DNA of 64,000 nucleotides from Ensifer adhaerens (GTDB lineage Bacteria > Pseudomonadota > Alphaproteobacteria > Rhizobiales > Rhizobiaceae), in contig OCMG01000004.1 of NCBI GenBank assembly GCA_900215285.1, positions 987,501 through 1,051,500 of the forward strand, read 5' to 3'. The notes below the pieces were generated by a model. The model did no database searches and had not been told where the DNA came from. It was given only the letters and a program-made list of their open reading frames with translations. How positions within the stretch are numbered: position 1 is the stretch's first letter; every line of letters starts with the position of its first letter. The position numbers were made by a program, and so were the translations under genes. This document shows positions 7,915-17,803 of this stretch, piece by piece.

Positions 7915-9915
7915 TCAATCGGCAACCCGCGGGCGACCGGAGGCAACTGCCCTCACCCGCGCCTCGACCAGCTTGCGCTTGCCCTCGATCTCGGCGGCAT
8001 CCGCCTCTTCGGTCAGCTCGACATGCGGCTCGACAAGGCCGCTACGGGCGGCGAGCGAACGGGCGTGTTCAACGGCGCGGGCCCGGGCAGCGTCCAGAGC
8101 GTCGAACTCCGAAACGAATCGTAAGGTTTCGCCCGAACCGTTGAGCAGGAATATGCCCTCTTCAGGGCTGGTCACGAAAACCGTCACCGTCTCGCGGATC
8201 TGGCCGGCCACCGCACCGATCGCATTGGCGACATCGGCATGATCCGGAATCACGGCGGGCGCGGAAAGTTCCTGCGCAATGGCAGGATAATAGACGGGGG
8301 CCGAGGCGCCGAGCCCGATCAGCGGACGATCCAGCGCCAGCGAAAAGCGGACGACACCCGGCTGACGGTCAAGGGCGCGCGCAACGGCACGCGATTTCGC
8401 CGGTTCCATGCCGGTTTCGCCGTCGTCGGTGAGACAGGCTTCGAGAATGGCATGAGAGGATTGCCGCGTCAGGCGCTGCACGATTCGGTTTGCGAGATCC
8501 TCGGCATCTGCCGCAATCGGCTTGCCGTTGCCACCCTTTTGACGGGCGGCGAGTTCTAGACCGAGTTGGGCGGCGGCGGCATTCCACTGCCCTTGCCGGC
8601 CAAGGGCATGCAGGGCATCGGACGGGGTAATTCCGCAAACATGGGCAAGTCCGCGGGCAGCGAGCCGGTCAAGCGCGGATTTCTGCGGCGCCGTGGTCAG
8701 AAGCTGTGTGAGCGGCTGGGGCTGATCGGTGATACGGGCATAGAGCGCTGCCTCCTGCGCCGAGAGCCCTGCGGCCATCGAATCGGGCAGGCCGGTGCGG
8801 ATCGCAAACAGGCCTTCATGGCGCTGGGCATGGACGGCGCCGATTTGCTTCTCCAGCGCTGGAATCACGACGTCCGGGAAGCGATGGCCGATCAGGCTGA
8901 GCGGCAGGACACGGCGAGGGCCGAGCTCGATTCGTGCGACGAGGCCGGCGAGATCGATTCGCACCTCCGAATCGCCGCCGAGGCCATAGGTTCGCATGGC
9001 GACCGCCTCGACCATTGTCCTGTGACCTCCGACCATAGCCCCATCGGGATCGAGTTTCGGCCGGCCGTTTTCGAGAATCGCGACATCGGTCGTCGTGCCG
9101 CCGATATCGCTGACGACGGCGCTGTCGAGGCCGGTCAGGAATTGTGCGCCGGCAAGGCTCGCCGCCGGGCCTGAGAGGATCGTTTCGATGGGGCGAAGGC
9201 GGGCCTCGGATGCGGAGATGAGTGCGCCGTCTCCCCTCACGACCATAAGCGGGGCCGCGATGTTGCGGCTTCCGAGATAGCTCTCACAGGCTCCGACCAG
9301 CCGGCCGATCATGCCGACAAGGCGGGCGTTCAGCAGCGTGGTCAGCGCGCGGCGCGGGCCGCCCAGCTTGGAGGAAAGTTCGTGGCTGCAGGTGACGGGC
9401 AGGCCGGTCCGGCTCACGATGAGGTCGCGGACGCGCTGCTCATGCGATGGATTGCGGACGGCGAAATAACCGGCGACGGCAAAGGCGGAGACTTCGGTCG
9501 CCAGTTGCGGCAGCGCCTTTTCCAGCGCCTCCATCTGAAGCGGCGTTTCGCGACCATGCACATCATGGCCGCCGGGCAGGAAAATCACCGGCCCAGCCTT
9601 CGCCGCTTCACCGAGACCGTCGCGCGCAAGATCGTCTTCACCAAAGCCGATCATGACGAGGGCGGCGCGCTGGCCCTGCCCCTCGACCAGCGCATTGGTG
9701 GCGAGCGTCGTGGAAAGAGAGACCAGACGTATTTCACGTGAATCAATCTGGGCGGCCGCGAGTGCTGCGTCGGCCGCGCCGGCTATGCCTTCCGCCAGGT
9801 CATGACGCGTCGTGAGTGCCTTGGCCTTGGCGATGACGCCGCGCGTGTCGGAAAAGAGAACAGCGTCCGTATAGGTGCCGCCGGTGTCGATACCGAGAGA
9901 AATGATGTCTGCCAC
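7915..9915 (-). CDS. Hydantoinase/oxoprolinase family protein
   Basis: ASKHA-type ATP-dependent amidohydrolase of the hydantoinase A / 5-oxoprolinase family, 666 residues. The N-terminal phosphate-binding signature is LGIDTGGTYTDAVLF, followed by the Hydant_A_N domain and the hydantoinase A core with SDIGGTTTDVAIL and GPAASLAGA. I chose the GTG at 9915 (VADIISLGIDTGG) because a GGGCGG site precedes it and the family starts close to this motif; the extension to 9978 has no family resemblance. There is no hydantoinase B partner next to it, so substrate (hydantoin, oxoproline, N-methylhydantoin or another) cannot be told. Confidence 0.88.
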   Translation of the reverse strand: MADIISLGIDTGGTYTDAVLFSDTRGVIAKAKALTTRHDLAEGIAGAADAALAAAQIDSREIRLVSLSTTLATNALVEGQGQRAALVMIGFGEDDLARDGLGEAAKAGPVIFLPGGHDVHGRETPLQMEALEKALPQLATEVSAFAVAGYFAVRNPSHEQRVRDLIVSRTGLPVTCSHELSSKLGGPRRALTTLLNARLVGMIGRLVGACESYLGSRNIAAPLMVVRGDGALISASEARLRPIETILSGPAASLAGAQFLTGLDSAVVSDIGGTTTDVAILENGRPKLDPDGAMVGGHRTMVEAVAMRTYGLGGDSEVRIDLAGLVARIELGPRRVLPLSLIGHRFPDVVIPALEKQIGAVHAQRHEGLFAIRTGLPDSMAAGLSAQEAALYARITDQPQPLTQLLTTAPQKSALDRLAARGLAHVCGITPSDALHALGRQGQWNAAAAQLGLELAARQKGGNGKPIAADAEDLANRIVQRLTRQSSHAILEACLTDDGETGMEPAKSRAVARALDRQPGVVRFSLALDRPLIGLGASAPVYYPAIAQELSAPAVIPDHADVANAIGAVAGQIRETVTVFVTSPEEGIFLLNGSGETLRFVSEFDALDAARARAVEHARSLAARSGLVEPHVELTEEADAAEIEGKRKLVEARVRAVASGRPRVAD

Positions 9916-10006
9916 GTTCCGCCCGAATGAAAAGATAACCCTCGACGGAGCGATGGCATTATTAGCGTTGCGCCGCAAGCTTGCGCGCGACAGAAGGCGT
10001 CCCAGT

Positions 10007-10035
10007 CTTGACCTGCGTTGAAGCTCATGCTTTGA
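10007..10035 (+). promoter_or_regulatory. Possible sigma-70-type promoter
   Basis: CTTGAC (10007-10012), 17 bases, then CTTTGA (10030-10035). The -35 matches the rhizobial consensus CTTGAC; the -10 is weak. It points toward the DUF2798 gene 140 bases downstream. Confidence 0.3.
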
Positions 10036-10177
10036 AATAGTTGCGCTTCAGATTTGCAAGAGCGCCGTAAGCGTCCGACGTCAGGCAACGCATTCAACCG
10101 GGTTTCGACCCTGCCGAATGCCATGCAGAATGACTATGCGACGCCAGGCCGGACCCGCAAATCGAAAGCGCAATCTC

Positions 10178-10444
10178 ATGAAAGCTGAAAATATCTCGCG
10201 CGGCGCCAAGCTACCGGCGCGCTATGCCGCATTCGTCATGCCGCTCTTTCTCTCCATCGTCATGACTTTCGTGGTCTCGGCGATCTCGACGCTGAAGAGC
10301 CTTGGCCTGAACGCTGCCTTCCTGGCGACGTGGCCCACTGCCTGGGGTCTCTCTTGGCTCGTCGCCTTTCCGACCCTGTTGCTGGTCCTGCCCGTCGTGC
10401 GCTGGTTGGTCGGCCTCGTGGTCGAGCCCCAGGTCCGGCGCTGA
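10178..10444 (+). CDS. DUF2798 family small membrane protein
   Basis: Membrane protein of 88 residues with two hydrophobic segments (AFVMPLFLSIVMTFVVSAIST and a second near LSWLVAFPTLLLVLPVVRWL), matching the DUF2798 family of unknown function. I took the ATG at 10178 (MKAENISRGAK) rather than the upstream in-frame codon at 10118, whose extra residues are arginine-rich and look non-coding. The ribosome site is weak (GAAAG). It is a single gene converging on the P450 gene with a two-base gap and no obvious terminator between. Function unknown. Confidence 0.75.
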   Translation: MKAENISRGAKLPARYAAFVMPLFLSIVMTFVVSAISTLKSLGLNAAFLATWPTAWGLSWLVAFPTLLLVLPVVRWLVGLVVEPQVRR

Positions 10445-10446
10445 GT

Positions 10447-11850
10447 TCAAGCGCTCCGATCCTGCCGCTCGCGCACGCGCAACGGCAGGCCTGCCAGCGG
10501 CTGCACTGTCAGCCGCTGGACCGGCCAGGGCTTGGTGTTGCTGGTCGTTTCGAAGCGGAAACGATTGAGAAGGACGGCCAGCGCGATGACAGCTTCCTGA
10601 AGCGCGAAGGTCGCGCCAATGCAGATGCGGGGGCCGGCACCGAAGGGAAGATACTGAAAGCGGCCGATCTTCTCGCGGTTTCCGGGCAGGAAGCGCTCCG
10701 GCATGAACTGCCTGGGCTTGTCCCAATAGAGCTTATGGCGATGCAGAACCCAGGGCATGACCAGCACCGCCTCGCCTGCCGGCATTTCATAACGCCGGCC
10801 GTTCTCATCCGTCCAGACATCATCCTTCAGCGGCGCACGGCCGAGATTGGGCGCCGGCGGATAAAGCCGCATGGCTTCCTCGAAAGCTGCTCTCGTATGT
10901 GGCAATAGTTCCAGCCATTCGACCGGATCGGTACCGCTCGCGACAACGCGATCCACTTCCGCCTCGACCTGAGCGCGGAAATGCGGGGCTTCGGCCAGAA
11001 GATAGAGCGTCCAGGCGAGCGAGCGGGCGGTGGTCTCATGACCGGCGCCAATGAAGGTCAGGATATTGTCCTCGATCTCTTCACGGGTCAGGCCGTCGGG
11101 GCCTTCCAACTCCATGAGCAATGTGAGGAAGTCGCGGGGGGCAGTCCCGTCAGCAATTCGGGGCCGGCGCTGCTCCATGGTTTCGGCCACGATGCGGCGG
11201 AAATGATTGAGCGGCCGCTGGCCTGCCCAGCGCGTGACCCGCGGCACGAAGGATGGGGCCTGCAGCAGGTCCATGGGGTCAATGCGGCCCATCGTGTGCA
11301 GGAGCTTGTCGACATGTTCTGCGAAATTGCCAGCGGTGCGGACGATCTCGCCGGAAAACAGCGTCTCAGCGAGAATGGCAAAGGTCAGTTCCGTCATCTC
11401 CTGCGAAACATTGACCTCGGCGCTTGCCGTCGCGGAGGCCTGCATGCCGTCCGCGAACTTCATCGACTGCGCCAGCATCTGGTCGGCAAAGCCGCGGGCA
11501 TGGCGGGGCGTGAAGACGGGGGCCATGGCCTTGCGCGAGCGTTTCCATGTGTCGCCCTCGGCCGTCAGCAGGCCGTCGCGCAGGATCGGCCTCAGCACGA
11601 GCTGGCGCACCGGCTGCATGCCGTAATTGGCTGCATTGTCCACCAGGACATGGCGAATGAGGCCGGGATGATTGACGATCGTCGTGAGCTGACCGAAGAA
11701 CTTCGCCTGAATGACCGGCTCGGAATAGCTCGGCTCGCCCCAGAGTTCCAAGGGGTTCCGGAACAATGTCCTGATCACCTCAAGGCGCGAGGGCGGGGTG
11801 TTCCTCGGCACGGGCGCGGGCGGTTCGAATGTGACAACGGCAGCGGTCAT
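10447..11850 (-). CDS. Cytochrome P450
   Basis: Haem-thiolate monooxygenase, 467 residues, soluble bacterial type with no membrane anchor. It has the I-helix oxygen-activation motif AGHETTARSL, the K-helix ExxR (EEAMRLYP), a PERF-like MPERFLPG and the haem-binding loop FGAGPRICIG with axial Cys410. The closely packed P450-only arrangement has no ferredoxin or reductase gene beside it, so electrons must come from partners encoded elsewhere. The sequence is of the CYP102/CYP4-like group rather than terpene-type, as judged only from the K-helix and haem region; the substrate is unknown. DUF1402 lies upstream on the same strand, 101 bases away. Confidence 0.94.
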   Translation of the reverse strand: MTAAVVTFEPPAPVPRNTPPSRLEVIRTLFRNPLELWGEPSYSEPVIQAKFFGQLTTIVNHPGLIRHVLVDNAANYGMQPVRQLVLRPILRDGLLTAEGDTWKRSRKAMAPVFTPRHARGFADQMLAQSMKFADGMQASATASAEVNVSQEMTELTFAILAETLFSGEIVRTAGNFAEHVDKLLHTMGRIDPMDLLQAPSFVPRVTRWAGQRPLNHFRRIVAETMEQRRPRIADGTAPRDFLTLLMELEGPDGLTREEIEDNILTFIGAGHETTARSLAWTLYLLAEAPHFRAQVEAEVDRVVASGTDPVEWLELLPHTRAAFEEAMRLYPPAPNLGRAPLKDDVWTDENGRRYEMPAGEAVLVMPWVLHRHKLYWDKPRQFMPERFLPGNREKIGRFQYLPFGAGPRICIGATFALQEAVIALAVLLNRFRFETTSNTKPWPVQRLTVQPLAGLPLRVRERQDRSA

Positions 11851-11951
11851 AGGTCGGCTCCATGGAGCCCCTGATCAGGCTCCGGTCTCCATTATGCACA
11901 GTGGCCGTCCCCGGATCATCGCAAGCAAGGTTGCGACGACGGCGCGAGATG

Positions 11952-12914
11952 TCAAAGCAGCGACTTCAGGTCTGCCAGCTTTTCGTTGACCAGCCATCCA
12001 TAGTAATTTTCCTCGGGCCATTCCGGCGTCGCGCGACCACGATTCTTGGCGGCCAGTGCCGCAGCCCGCGCGGGCGAATTGCCCAGATTGTAAAGCGTGG
12101 CCGTGATTCCGGGATTTCCGGAAATGTCCATGTCGGCGATCGACCGATATTCATCGATCGACTTGCGGACAGCCGCGGCGATATAGGCCAGAGACTGGTC
12201 CGGGTCCATGATGGCCTTGTAGACATCGGCGGCCTTGTTCTCATCAAGCCGCTCGAAACCCGACTTCTGGTGCACCAGATCGGTGAGTTTGAGCGCCGTC
12301 AGCGGATTGATCTGTCCCAGGCCGAACGTCTGGCCGGCAAAAAACGGCTGGAAGAAGACGGCGCTGAAGCGATTGTTCGGATAGGTCTTGCCATTCACGG
12401 TCTTGCCGCGGAAGTCCTTGTCCCATACCTGCTCGCGGCATGTCCAAAGGCTATAGCTGTCATTCATGCCAGTGCATTCGGAAAATTGCGGCTTGGTAAC
12501 GAATTCGTCGACCTTTTCGCCGTCATAGGCGAAGCGGAAGCTGTCTCCGGCGTAAGAGGCCGCCTTGACGTAGTAGCTCTGCAGCCTGTCATAAGCGTCG
12601 ACATTATACGTATGTTCGCCGACGATCGCGCCGATGATATGAATCGGGTCAATGCCGTAGCGCGAGGCCGTCGATTCGATCTTCGACATCAACGTGCGAT
12701 CGTTTTTCAGGAGGTCGAATACCTTGTCGTATTTATCATCGAAAGTGGTGCGTCCCTCCTTGGTGCGCTTGTAGGACGCCCCCGGGATCGACGGCTGCTC
12801 GGCATTGCGATTGCCCGGCGGCACCTTCAGGACATCTGCCGACCATGCAGCAGCAGCCGGCACAACCATTGCCACTGCCAGAAGAAACGCCCCGATCCGC
12901 ACACCGATTTTCAC
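11952..12914 (-). CDS. DUF1402 family secreted protein, lysozyme-like
   Basis: Exported protein of 320 residues with a clear signal peptide (GVRIGAFLLAVAMVVPAAAAWSA, cleavage near residue 26). The remainder matches the DUF1402 family of Rhizobiales. Features recall lytic transglycosylases: an early glutamate in IIGAIVGEHTYNV, the GLGQINPLTAL block and a late TLYNLGN. Peptidoglycan cleavage is therefore plausible but unproven. Two cysteines (FSECTGM and LWTCREQ) could form a disulfide in the periplasm. The ATG at 12914 is followed directly by the lysine-rich signal start, which supports it. Confidence 0.8.
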   Translation of the reverse strand: MKIGVRIGAFLLAVAMVVPAAAAWSADVLKVPPGNRNAEQPSIPGASYKRTKEGRTTFDDKYDKVFDLLKNDRTLMSKIESTASRYGIDPIHIIGAIVGEHTYNVDAYDRLQSYYVKAASYAGDSFRFAYDGEKVDEFVTKPQFSECTGMNDSYSLWTCREQVWDKDFRGKTVNGKTYPNNRFSAVFFQPFFAGQTFGLGQINPLTALKLTDLVHQKSGFERLDENKAADVYKAIMDPDQSLAYIAAAVRKSIDEYRSIADMDISGNPGITATLYNLGNSPARAAALAAKNRGRATPEWPEENYYGWLVNEKLADLKSLL

Positions 12915-13061
12915 GATTTCAACACCCGTCTAAAATTTCAATCTTGGCCTTCAGCGGCGCAAGTGCCTGCAAAATTTGTCGGAAAAATGCCCGTAAATGA
13001 CCACAAGGGCAACAGGCGTTCGGACGCAACCCGGCATTCTTCAGGCGTATCCGAAAATGCC

Positions 13062-13104
13062 TTTTAAAAACAAGCCAGCCCGACGGATCGTTCCGCCGGG
13101 CTGG
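13062..13104 (-). terminator. Rho-independent terminator of hslU
   Basis: Read on the minus strand, a 13-bp stem with one mismatch (13075-13087 with 13092-13104, outer part CCAGCCCG/CGGGCTGG) is followed by TTTTTAAAA (complement of 13062-13070). It lies 30 bases after the hslU stop. Confidence 0.82.
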
Positions 13105-13134
13105 ATCCTGAGAGAATTATCAAGTTGGCTCTCG

Positions 13135-14442
13135 TCAGAGAATGTAGCGCGACAGATCGGTGTTGGCGGCGAGATCGCCGACATGTTTGCTGACGTAGTC
13201 GGAATCGATCAACACCGTTTCTCCCGATTTGTCGGGCGCAACATAGGAAATCTCATCCAGCACGCGCTCCATCACGGTCTGAAGACGGCGGGCACCGATA
13301 TTTTCCACCGTCGCGTTCAGATGCACGGCCACATCGGCAAGCGCGTCGATCGCGTCCTCGGTAAAGTCGAGACTGATTTCCTCCGTGGCCATCAGCGCCT
13401 TGTACTGGCGGATGAGGCTCGCCTCCGTTTCGGTGAGGATACGGCGGAAGTCTTCCTTCGTCAGCGCCTTCAGCTCGACGCGGATCGGCAGGCGGCCCTG
13501 AAGTTCCGGCAGAAGATCGGACGGCTTGGAAACGTGGAAGGCGCCGGACGCGATGAAGAGGATGTGATCCGTCTTCACCGGTCCGTACTTGGTCGCAACC
13601 GTCGTGCCTTCGACCAGCGGCAGCAGGTCACGCTGCACGCCTTCACGCGAGACGCCCGCGCCGAAACGGCCTTCGCCTCCGGCGATCTTGTCGATCTCGT
13701 CGAGGAAGACGATGCCGTCGTTCTCGGCAGAACGGATCGCCTCGCGGGTGATCTGCTCGTTGTCGATCAGCTTGTCGGATTCGTCATTGATCAGATCGGC
13801 ATAGGAGTTCTTGACTGTCGTGCGGATCTTCTTCGTCCGGCCGCCCATGGCCTTGCCGAGAAGGTCCGAGATGTTCAGCACGCCGATATTGGCGCCCGGC
13901 ATGCCGGGGATTTCGAAACCGCCGCTCTGGCCGCCGGTGTCGGCAACTTCGACTTCAATTTCCTTGTCGTCCAACTGGCCGTCGCGGAGCTTCTTGCGGA
14001 AGCTGTCGCGGGTGGCGGGCGAGGCGGTCGCGCCCACCAGAGCATCGAGAACCCGTTCTTCGGCGTTCAGATGTGCCTTGGCCTTCACCTCGGCGCGCTT
14101 CTTTTCCTTGACCAGCACAATGCCGGCCTCGACCAGATCGCGCACGATCTGTTCGACGTCACGGCCAACATAGCCGACTTCGGTGAACTTGGTGGCTTCG
14201 ACCTTGATGAAAGGCGCACCGGCCAAACGGGCGAGACGGCGGGAAATCTCCGTCTTGCCGACGCCGGTCGGGCCGATCATCAGGATGTTCTTGGGCATGA
14301 CTTCGTCGCGCAGGTCGTCGGGCAATTGCTGACGACGCCAGCGGTTGCGCAGCGCAATCGCCACCGCGCGCTTGGCCTCATGCTGGCCAATGATATAGCG
14401 ATCGAGCTCGGAGACGATCTCGCGGGGAGAGAAATTGGTCAT
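13135..14442 (-). CDS. hslU: ATP-dependent protease ATPase subunit HslU
   Basis: AAA+ unfoldase of the HslUV (ClpYQ) protease, 435 residues. It forms hexamers that unfold substrates and feed them into HslV. Walker A is GPTGVGKT (residues 57-64), Walker B is in [11 protein letters not shown], sensor/arginine-finger region is in the [11 protein letters not shown] stretch, and the C-terminal tail ends in LSRYIL, the HslV-contacting end typical of the family. The variable I-domain lies between the two. It is 27 bases downstream of hslV in the same transcript, followed by a terminator. Confidence 0.98.
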   Translation of the reverse strand: MTNFSPREIVSELDRYIIGQHEAKRAVAIALRNRWRRQQLPDDLRDEVMPKNILMIGPTGVGKTEISRRLARLAGAPFIKVEATKFTEVGYVGRDVEQIVRDLVEAGIVLVKEKKRAEVKAKAHLNAEERVLDALVGATASPATRDSFRKKLRDGQLDDKEIEVEVADTGGQSGGFEIPGMPGANIGVLNISDLLGKAMGGRTKKIRTTVKNSYADLINDESDKLIDNEQITREAIRSAENDGIVFLDEIDKIAGGEGRFGAGVSREGVQRDLLPLVEGTTVATKYGPVKTDHILFIASGAFHVSKPSDLLPELQGRLPIRVELKALTKEDFRRILTETEASLIRQYKALMATEEISLDFTEDAIDALADVAVHLNATVENIGARRLQTVMERVLDEISYVAPDKSGETVLIDSDYVSKHVGDLAANTDLSRYIL

Positions 14443-14469
14443 TGAGAGAGGTCCAATTCAAACTGAGAC

Positions 14470-15000
14470 TTAGTTGGCCGCGTCGAGTGTTTCGACGATG
14501 ACATTGCCATTGGTGTAGACACAGATATCCGCGGCGATGCTCATGGCGCGCCGCGCCACGTCCTCGGCGGAGAGATCCGTATCCATCAACGCGCGGGCGG
14601 CGGCGAAGGCGTAGTTGCCGCCCGATCCGATCGCCATGGCGCCATGTTCCGGCTCCAGCACGTCGCCATTGCCGGTGACGGCCAGCGTAATGTCCTTGTC
14701 TGCCACCAGCATCATCGCTTCGAGATTGCGCAGATATTTGTCAGTGCGCCAATCCTTGGCGAGTTCGACGGCCGCGCGCATCAGCTGGCCGGGATATTGC
14801 TCGAGCTTCTTTTCAAGCCGGTCGAGCAGCGTGAAAGCGTCGGCCGTCGCGCCTGCGAAACCGGCGACGACCTCGCCGCCCTTGCCGATGCGGCGCACCT
14901 TGCGCGCATTGCCCTTCATGACCGTCTGGCCGAGGCTCACCTGCCCATCGCCGGCCATCACGACCTTGCCGCCTTTGCGGACCGTAATAATCGTTGTCAT
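14470..15000 (-). CDS. hslV: ATP-dependent protease proteolytic subunit HslV
   Basis: Threonine protease of the HslUV complex, 176 residues. The ATG at 15000 places Thr at position 2 ([14 protein letters not shown]), so removal of Met leaves the catalytic N-terminal Thr; an in-frame TTG one codon upstream would add an extra Met and is unlikely to be used. The conserved [10 protein letters not shown] and [14 protein letters not shown] stretches are present. The order hslV-hslU is the usual operon. The 272-base gap upstream is shared with divergent hisB and must contain promoters for both; I could not identify a convincing heat-shock promoter there. Confidence 0.97.
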   Translation of the reverse strand: MTTIITVRKGGKVVMAGDGQVSLGQTVMKGNARKVRRIGKGGEVVAGFAGATADAFTLLDRLEKKLEQYPGQLMRAAVELAKDWRTDKYLRNLEAMMLVADKDITLAVTGNGDVLEPEHGAMAIGSGGNYAFAAARALMDTDLSAEDVARRAMSIAADICVYTNGNVIVETLDAAN

Positions 15001-15272
15001 CAAACACCCGTTTTGCCGGCGTCTCCGGCTCTCTTGTCCTGATGCAATCCTGTTGTCGGAACCGGTTTAAGGTCTTTGGCTCGGACTTGCATCTGTCGCC
15101 CCCGTTGGGCGGCGTATCGAGACCTATGTAAGCCGTACCGTGACGATTGCAATGCGTTGAAACGCAGGGCGGGAGCGCCCATCTCTTAAGCGCGCGCGGA
15201 CATCCTTCGTGCTGGATTCTTCACCGCGCGCCTGATATGCAGCGGGCCAAGCTTATACGACTGGAGAACGCG

Positions 15273-15881
15273 ATGGCCGATAGCAACGAGAGCCGCAGCG
15301 CTAGCATTTCCCGAAAGACCAACGAGACGTCGATCTCCGTTTCGGTCAAGATCGACGGCACGGGGGCTTCGCGCATTTCCACCGGAGTCGGCTTCTTCGA
15401 TCATATGCTGGAACAATTGTCGCGCCATTCGCTGATCGACATGGAAATCGAGGCGAAGGGCGACCTGCATATCGACGACCACCACACTGTCGAAGATACC
15501 GGCATTGCCATCGGTCAGGCCATTTCCAGAGCGCTGGGCGATCGTCGGGGCATCACGCGCTACGCTTCGCTCGACCTTGCCATGGACGAAACGATGACGA
15601 AGGCAGCCGTCGATATTTCCGGCCGGCCCTTCCTCGTCTGGAACGTCAACTTCTCGGCTCCGAAGATCGGCACGTTCGACACAGAACTGGTGCGCGAGTT
15701 CTTCCAGGCGCTCTCGCAGCATGGCGGCATCACGCTGCATGTGATGAACCATTACGGCGCCAACAACCATCATATTGCAGAAACCTGCTTCAAGGCGGTT
15801 GCGCGGGTTCTGCGCACGGCCTGCGAGATCGACCCGCGCCAGCAAAGCCGGGTTCCTTCCACCAAGGGCATGCTGGTCTGA
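15273..15881 (+). CDS. hisB: Imidazoleglycerol-phosphate dehydratase
   Basis: Sixth step of histidine synthesis: dehydrates imidazole glycerol phosphate. Monofunctional, 202 residues, the usual bacterial size outside enterobacteria. Metal-binding histidine motifs are visible: [25 protein letters not shown] and NNHHIAE. The ATG at 15273 has a GGAG site (CTGGAGAACGCG), and earlier in-frame codons give non-family sequence. It opens the cluster hisB-DUF2628-hisH-hisA-membrane protein-hisF-hisE-coaA. Confidence 0.97.
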   Translation: MADSNESRSASISRKTNETSISVSVKIDGTGASRISTGVGFFDHMLEQLSRHSLIDMEIEAKGDLHIDDHHTVEDTGIAIGQAISRALGDRRGITRYASLDLAMDETMTKAAVDISGRPFLVWNVNFSAPKIGTFDTELVREFFQALSQHGGITLHVMNHYGANNHHIAETCFKAVARVLRTACEIDPRQQSRVPSTKGMLV

Positions 15882-15919
15882 CAGGACCTCAGCAGCCCGC
15901 TCCATCGGGATTGACGGAG

Positions 15920-16390
15920 ATGGCAGCCTATATCGTTCTTTCGCCCAACGGCCGGTTCCACGATCCGGAATGCCGGTTCGTGCGCGACGGCTTTTCGTGG
16001 CTCGCCGCAATCTTTCCCGTCATCCATGCGTTCTTCCATGGGTTGATCGTGGATGCGCTCGTTCTTCTTGTGGTGCGAGCATTCGGCTTTGCCTTCCTCG
16101 CCGCGCAGATGACATTCGGCGTGGGCTTCATCCTCCTTGCCGCCTCCAGCCTGATCTATGGTTTCGAAGCCAAGCGGCGGCTGGCCGATAGCCTCACCCG
16201 CCGCGGCTGGAAAACGGAGCGCGTCATCACCGCCCGCAGCCTTGCGGATGCCGAGGCAATCCACTACGGCGAAGACGATACGGATGACGCCGAAGATCCA
16301 ATGTTCAAGTTCGGTCCGGACGCGAGTGTCAGACCGGTTCAAGGGCCGAAACACCAGTTCGGCATGATTGATTTTCAGAAGGGACGCTGA
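15920..16390 (+). CDS. DUF2628 family membrane protein inside the his cluster
   Basis: Protein of 156 residues resembling DUF2628. The first 30 residues are followed by hydrophobic segments ([53 protein letters not shown]), then a soluble acidic tail with [10 protein letters not shown]. The start at 15920 ([11 protein letters not shown]) is favoured over a TTG at 15911. Its stop TGA overlaps the hisH ATG by one base, so it is translationally coupled to histidine genes. In rhizobial genomes this gene is typically found at this site, but its job is unknown. It has no resemblance to histidine enzymes. Confidence 0.82.
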   Translation: MAAYIVLSPNGRFHDPECRFVRDGFSWLAAIFPVIHAFFHGLIVDALVLLVVRAFGFAFLAAQMTFGVGFILLAASSLIYGFEAKRRLADSLTRRGWKTERVITARSLADAEAIHYGEDDTDDAEDPMFKFGPDASVRPVQGPKHQFGMIDFQKGR

Positions 16391-17040
16391 TGCTGACCGC
16401 CATTGTCGATTACGGTTCGGGAAACCTGCGCTCCGCCACCAAGGCGTTCGAGCGTGCCGCCCGCGAGTCCGGCCTTGACCATCAGATCGTGCTGACGGCC
16501 GATCCACATGTCGTTGCGTCGGCAAGCCATATCGTCCTGCCGGGCGTTGGCGCCTATGCCGATTGCCGCGCCGGGCTCAATGCCGTTGACGGCATGGTCG
16601 AGGCACTGCGGGAAGCGGTCGAAGTGAAGGGCAATCCCTTCCTCGGCATCTGCGTCGGAATGCAGCTCATGTCCTCGCGCGGTCTTGAAAAGACGGTTAC
16701 GCAAGGCCTCGGCTGGATCAAGGGCGATGTCGTCCTGATCGAGCCGGAAGACGCCTCGCTGAAGGTGCCGCAGATCGGCTGGAACACGCTGACCCTCAAC
16801 CGTCCGCATCCGCTGTTCGACGGCATCCCGACCGGGCCGGACGGTTTGCATGCCTATTTCGTCCACTCCTATCATCTGAAGGCCGAGCGCGCCGACGATG
16901 TGGTCGCCGTGACCGACTATGGCGGGCCGGTCACGGCCTTTGTCGCGCATGAGAACAAGGCCGGCACGCAATTCCACCCCGAGAAGAGCCAGAAGCTCGG
17001 CCTTGCCCTCATTTCCAACTTCCTCAAATGGAAGCCATAA
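16390..17040 (+). CDS. hisH: Imidazole glycerol phosphate synthase, glutaminase subunit
   Basis: Class I glutamine amidotransferase that supplies ammonia to HisF; 216 residues. The nucleophile Cys88 is in GICVGMQL and the His196/Glu198 pair is in FHPEKSQ, completing the triad. It is separated from hisF by hisA and a small membrane gene, though the two products form one complex. It begins inside the stop of the DUF2628 gene. HisA starts 26 bases after the stop. Confidence 0.97.
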   Translation: MLTAIVDYGSGNLRSATKAFERAARESGLDHQIVLTADPHVVASASHIVLPGVGAYADCRAGLNAVDGMVEALREAVEVKGNPFLGICVGMQLMSSRGLEKTVTQGLGWIKGDVVLIEPEDASLKVPQIGWNTLTLNRPHPLFDGIPTGPDGLHAYFVHSYHLKAERADDVVAVTDYGGPVTAFVAHENKAGTQFHPEKSQKLGLALISNFLKWKP

Positions 17041-17065
17041 AGACACGAACCTTCGAGAGACGATC

Positions 17066-17803
17066 ATGATCCTTTTTCCGGCCATCGACCTCAAGGACGG
17101 CCAGTGCGTTCGCCTGAAGCTCGGCGATATGGACCAGGCGACCATCTACAATCCCGATCCGGCAGCGCAGGCGCTGGCCTTCGAGAAACAGGGTTTCGAA
17201 TGGCTGCACGTGGTTGACCTCAACGGCGCATTCGCCGGCGAATCGGTCAACGGTGCCGCTGTCGAGGCGATCCTGAAGGCAACAAAGAACCCGGTTCAGC
17301 TCGGCGGCGGCATTCGCACGCTGGAGCATATCGAAGCCTGGCTTTCCAAAGGGCTGACGCGCGTCATCCTCGGCACGGTTGCGGTGCGCAATCCGGAGCT
17401 CGTCAAGGAAGCCTGCCGGACGTTTCCGGGCCACATCGCCGTCGGCATCGACGCCAAGGGCGGGCGCGTGGCAGTGGAAGGCTGGGCGGAGGCTTCCGAG
17501 CTCGGTGTCATCGAACTGGCGAAGAAATTCGAGGGCGCCGGTGTGTCGGCCATCGTTTACACCGATATCGACCGCGACGGCATTCTGACCGGTATAAACT
17601 GGGATTCGACCATCGAGCTTGCGGATGCCGTAAGCATTCCTGTCATTGCCTCGGGCGGTCTCGCCTCGATTGCCGATATCGTGCGGATGACCATGCCCGA
17701 TGCGAAGAAGCTGGAAGGTGCGATTTCGGGACGTGCGCTTTATGACGGCCGCGTCGATCCGGCAGAAGCCCTTGCCATCCTGCGTGAGGCCAATGCCGGA
17801 TGA
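17066..17803 (+). CDS. hisA: Phosphoribosylformimino-5-aminoimidazole carboxamide ribotide isomerase
   Basis: Fourth step of histidine synthesis, an Amadori isomerase with a (beta/alpha)8 barrel; 245 residues. Catalytic aspartates are Asp8 (FPAIDLKDG) and the one in VYTDIDRDG; phosphate-binding loops are LGGGIRT and VIASGGLAS. The ATG at 17066 is preceded by GAGAGACGATC and matches the family start (MILFPAIDL). The stop overlaps the next gene by four bases (ATGA). Confidence 0.97.
   Translation: MILFPAIDLKDGQCVRLKLGDMDQATIYNPDPAAQALAFEKQGFEWLHVVDLNGAFAGESVNGAAVEAILKATKNPVQLGGGIRTLEHIEAWLSKGLTRVILGTVAVRNPELVKEACRTFPGHIAVGIDAKGGRVAVEGWAEASELGVIELAKKFEGAGVSAIVYTDIDRDGILTGINWDSTIELADAVSIPVIASGGLASIADIVRMTMPDAKKLEGAISGRALYDGRVDPAEALAILREANAG

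Noticed and set aside
12997..14445. Plus-strand open frame of 482 codons opposite hslU
   Set aside because: Antisense of hslU, which has intact Walker motifs and its own terminator.
15001..15272. Heat-shock (RpoH) promoter for hslVU
   Set aside because: Weak partial matches only (for example CTATGT near 15124); spacing did not fit either strand convincingly.
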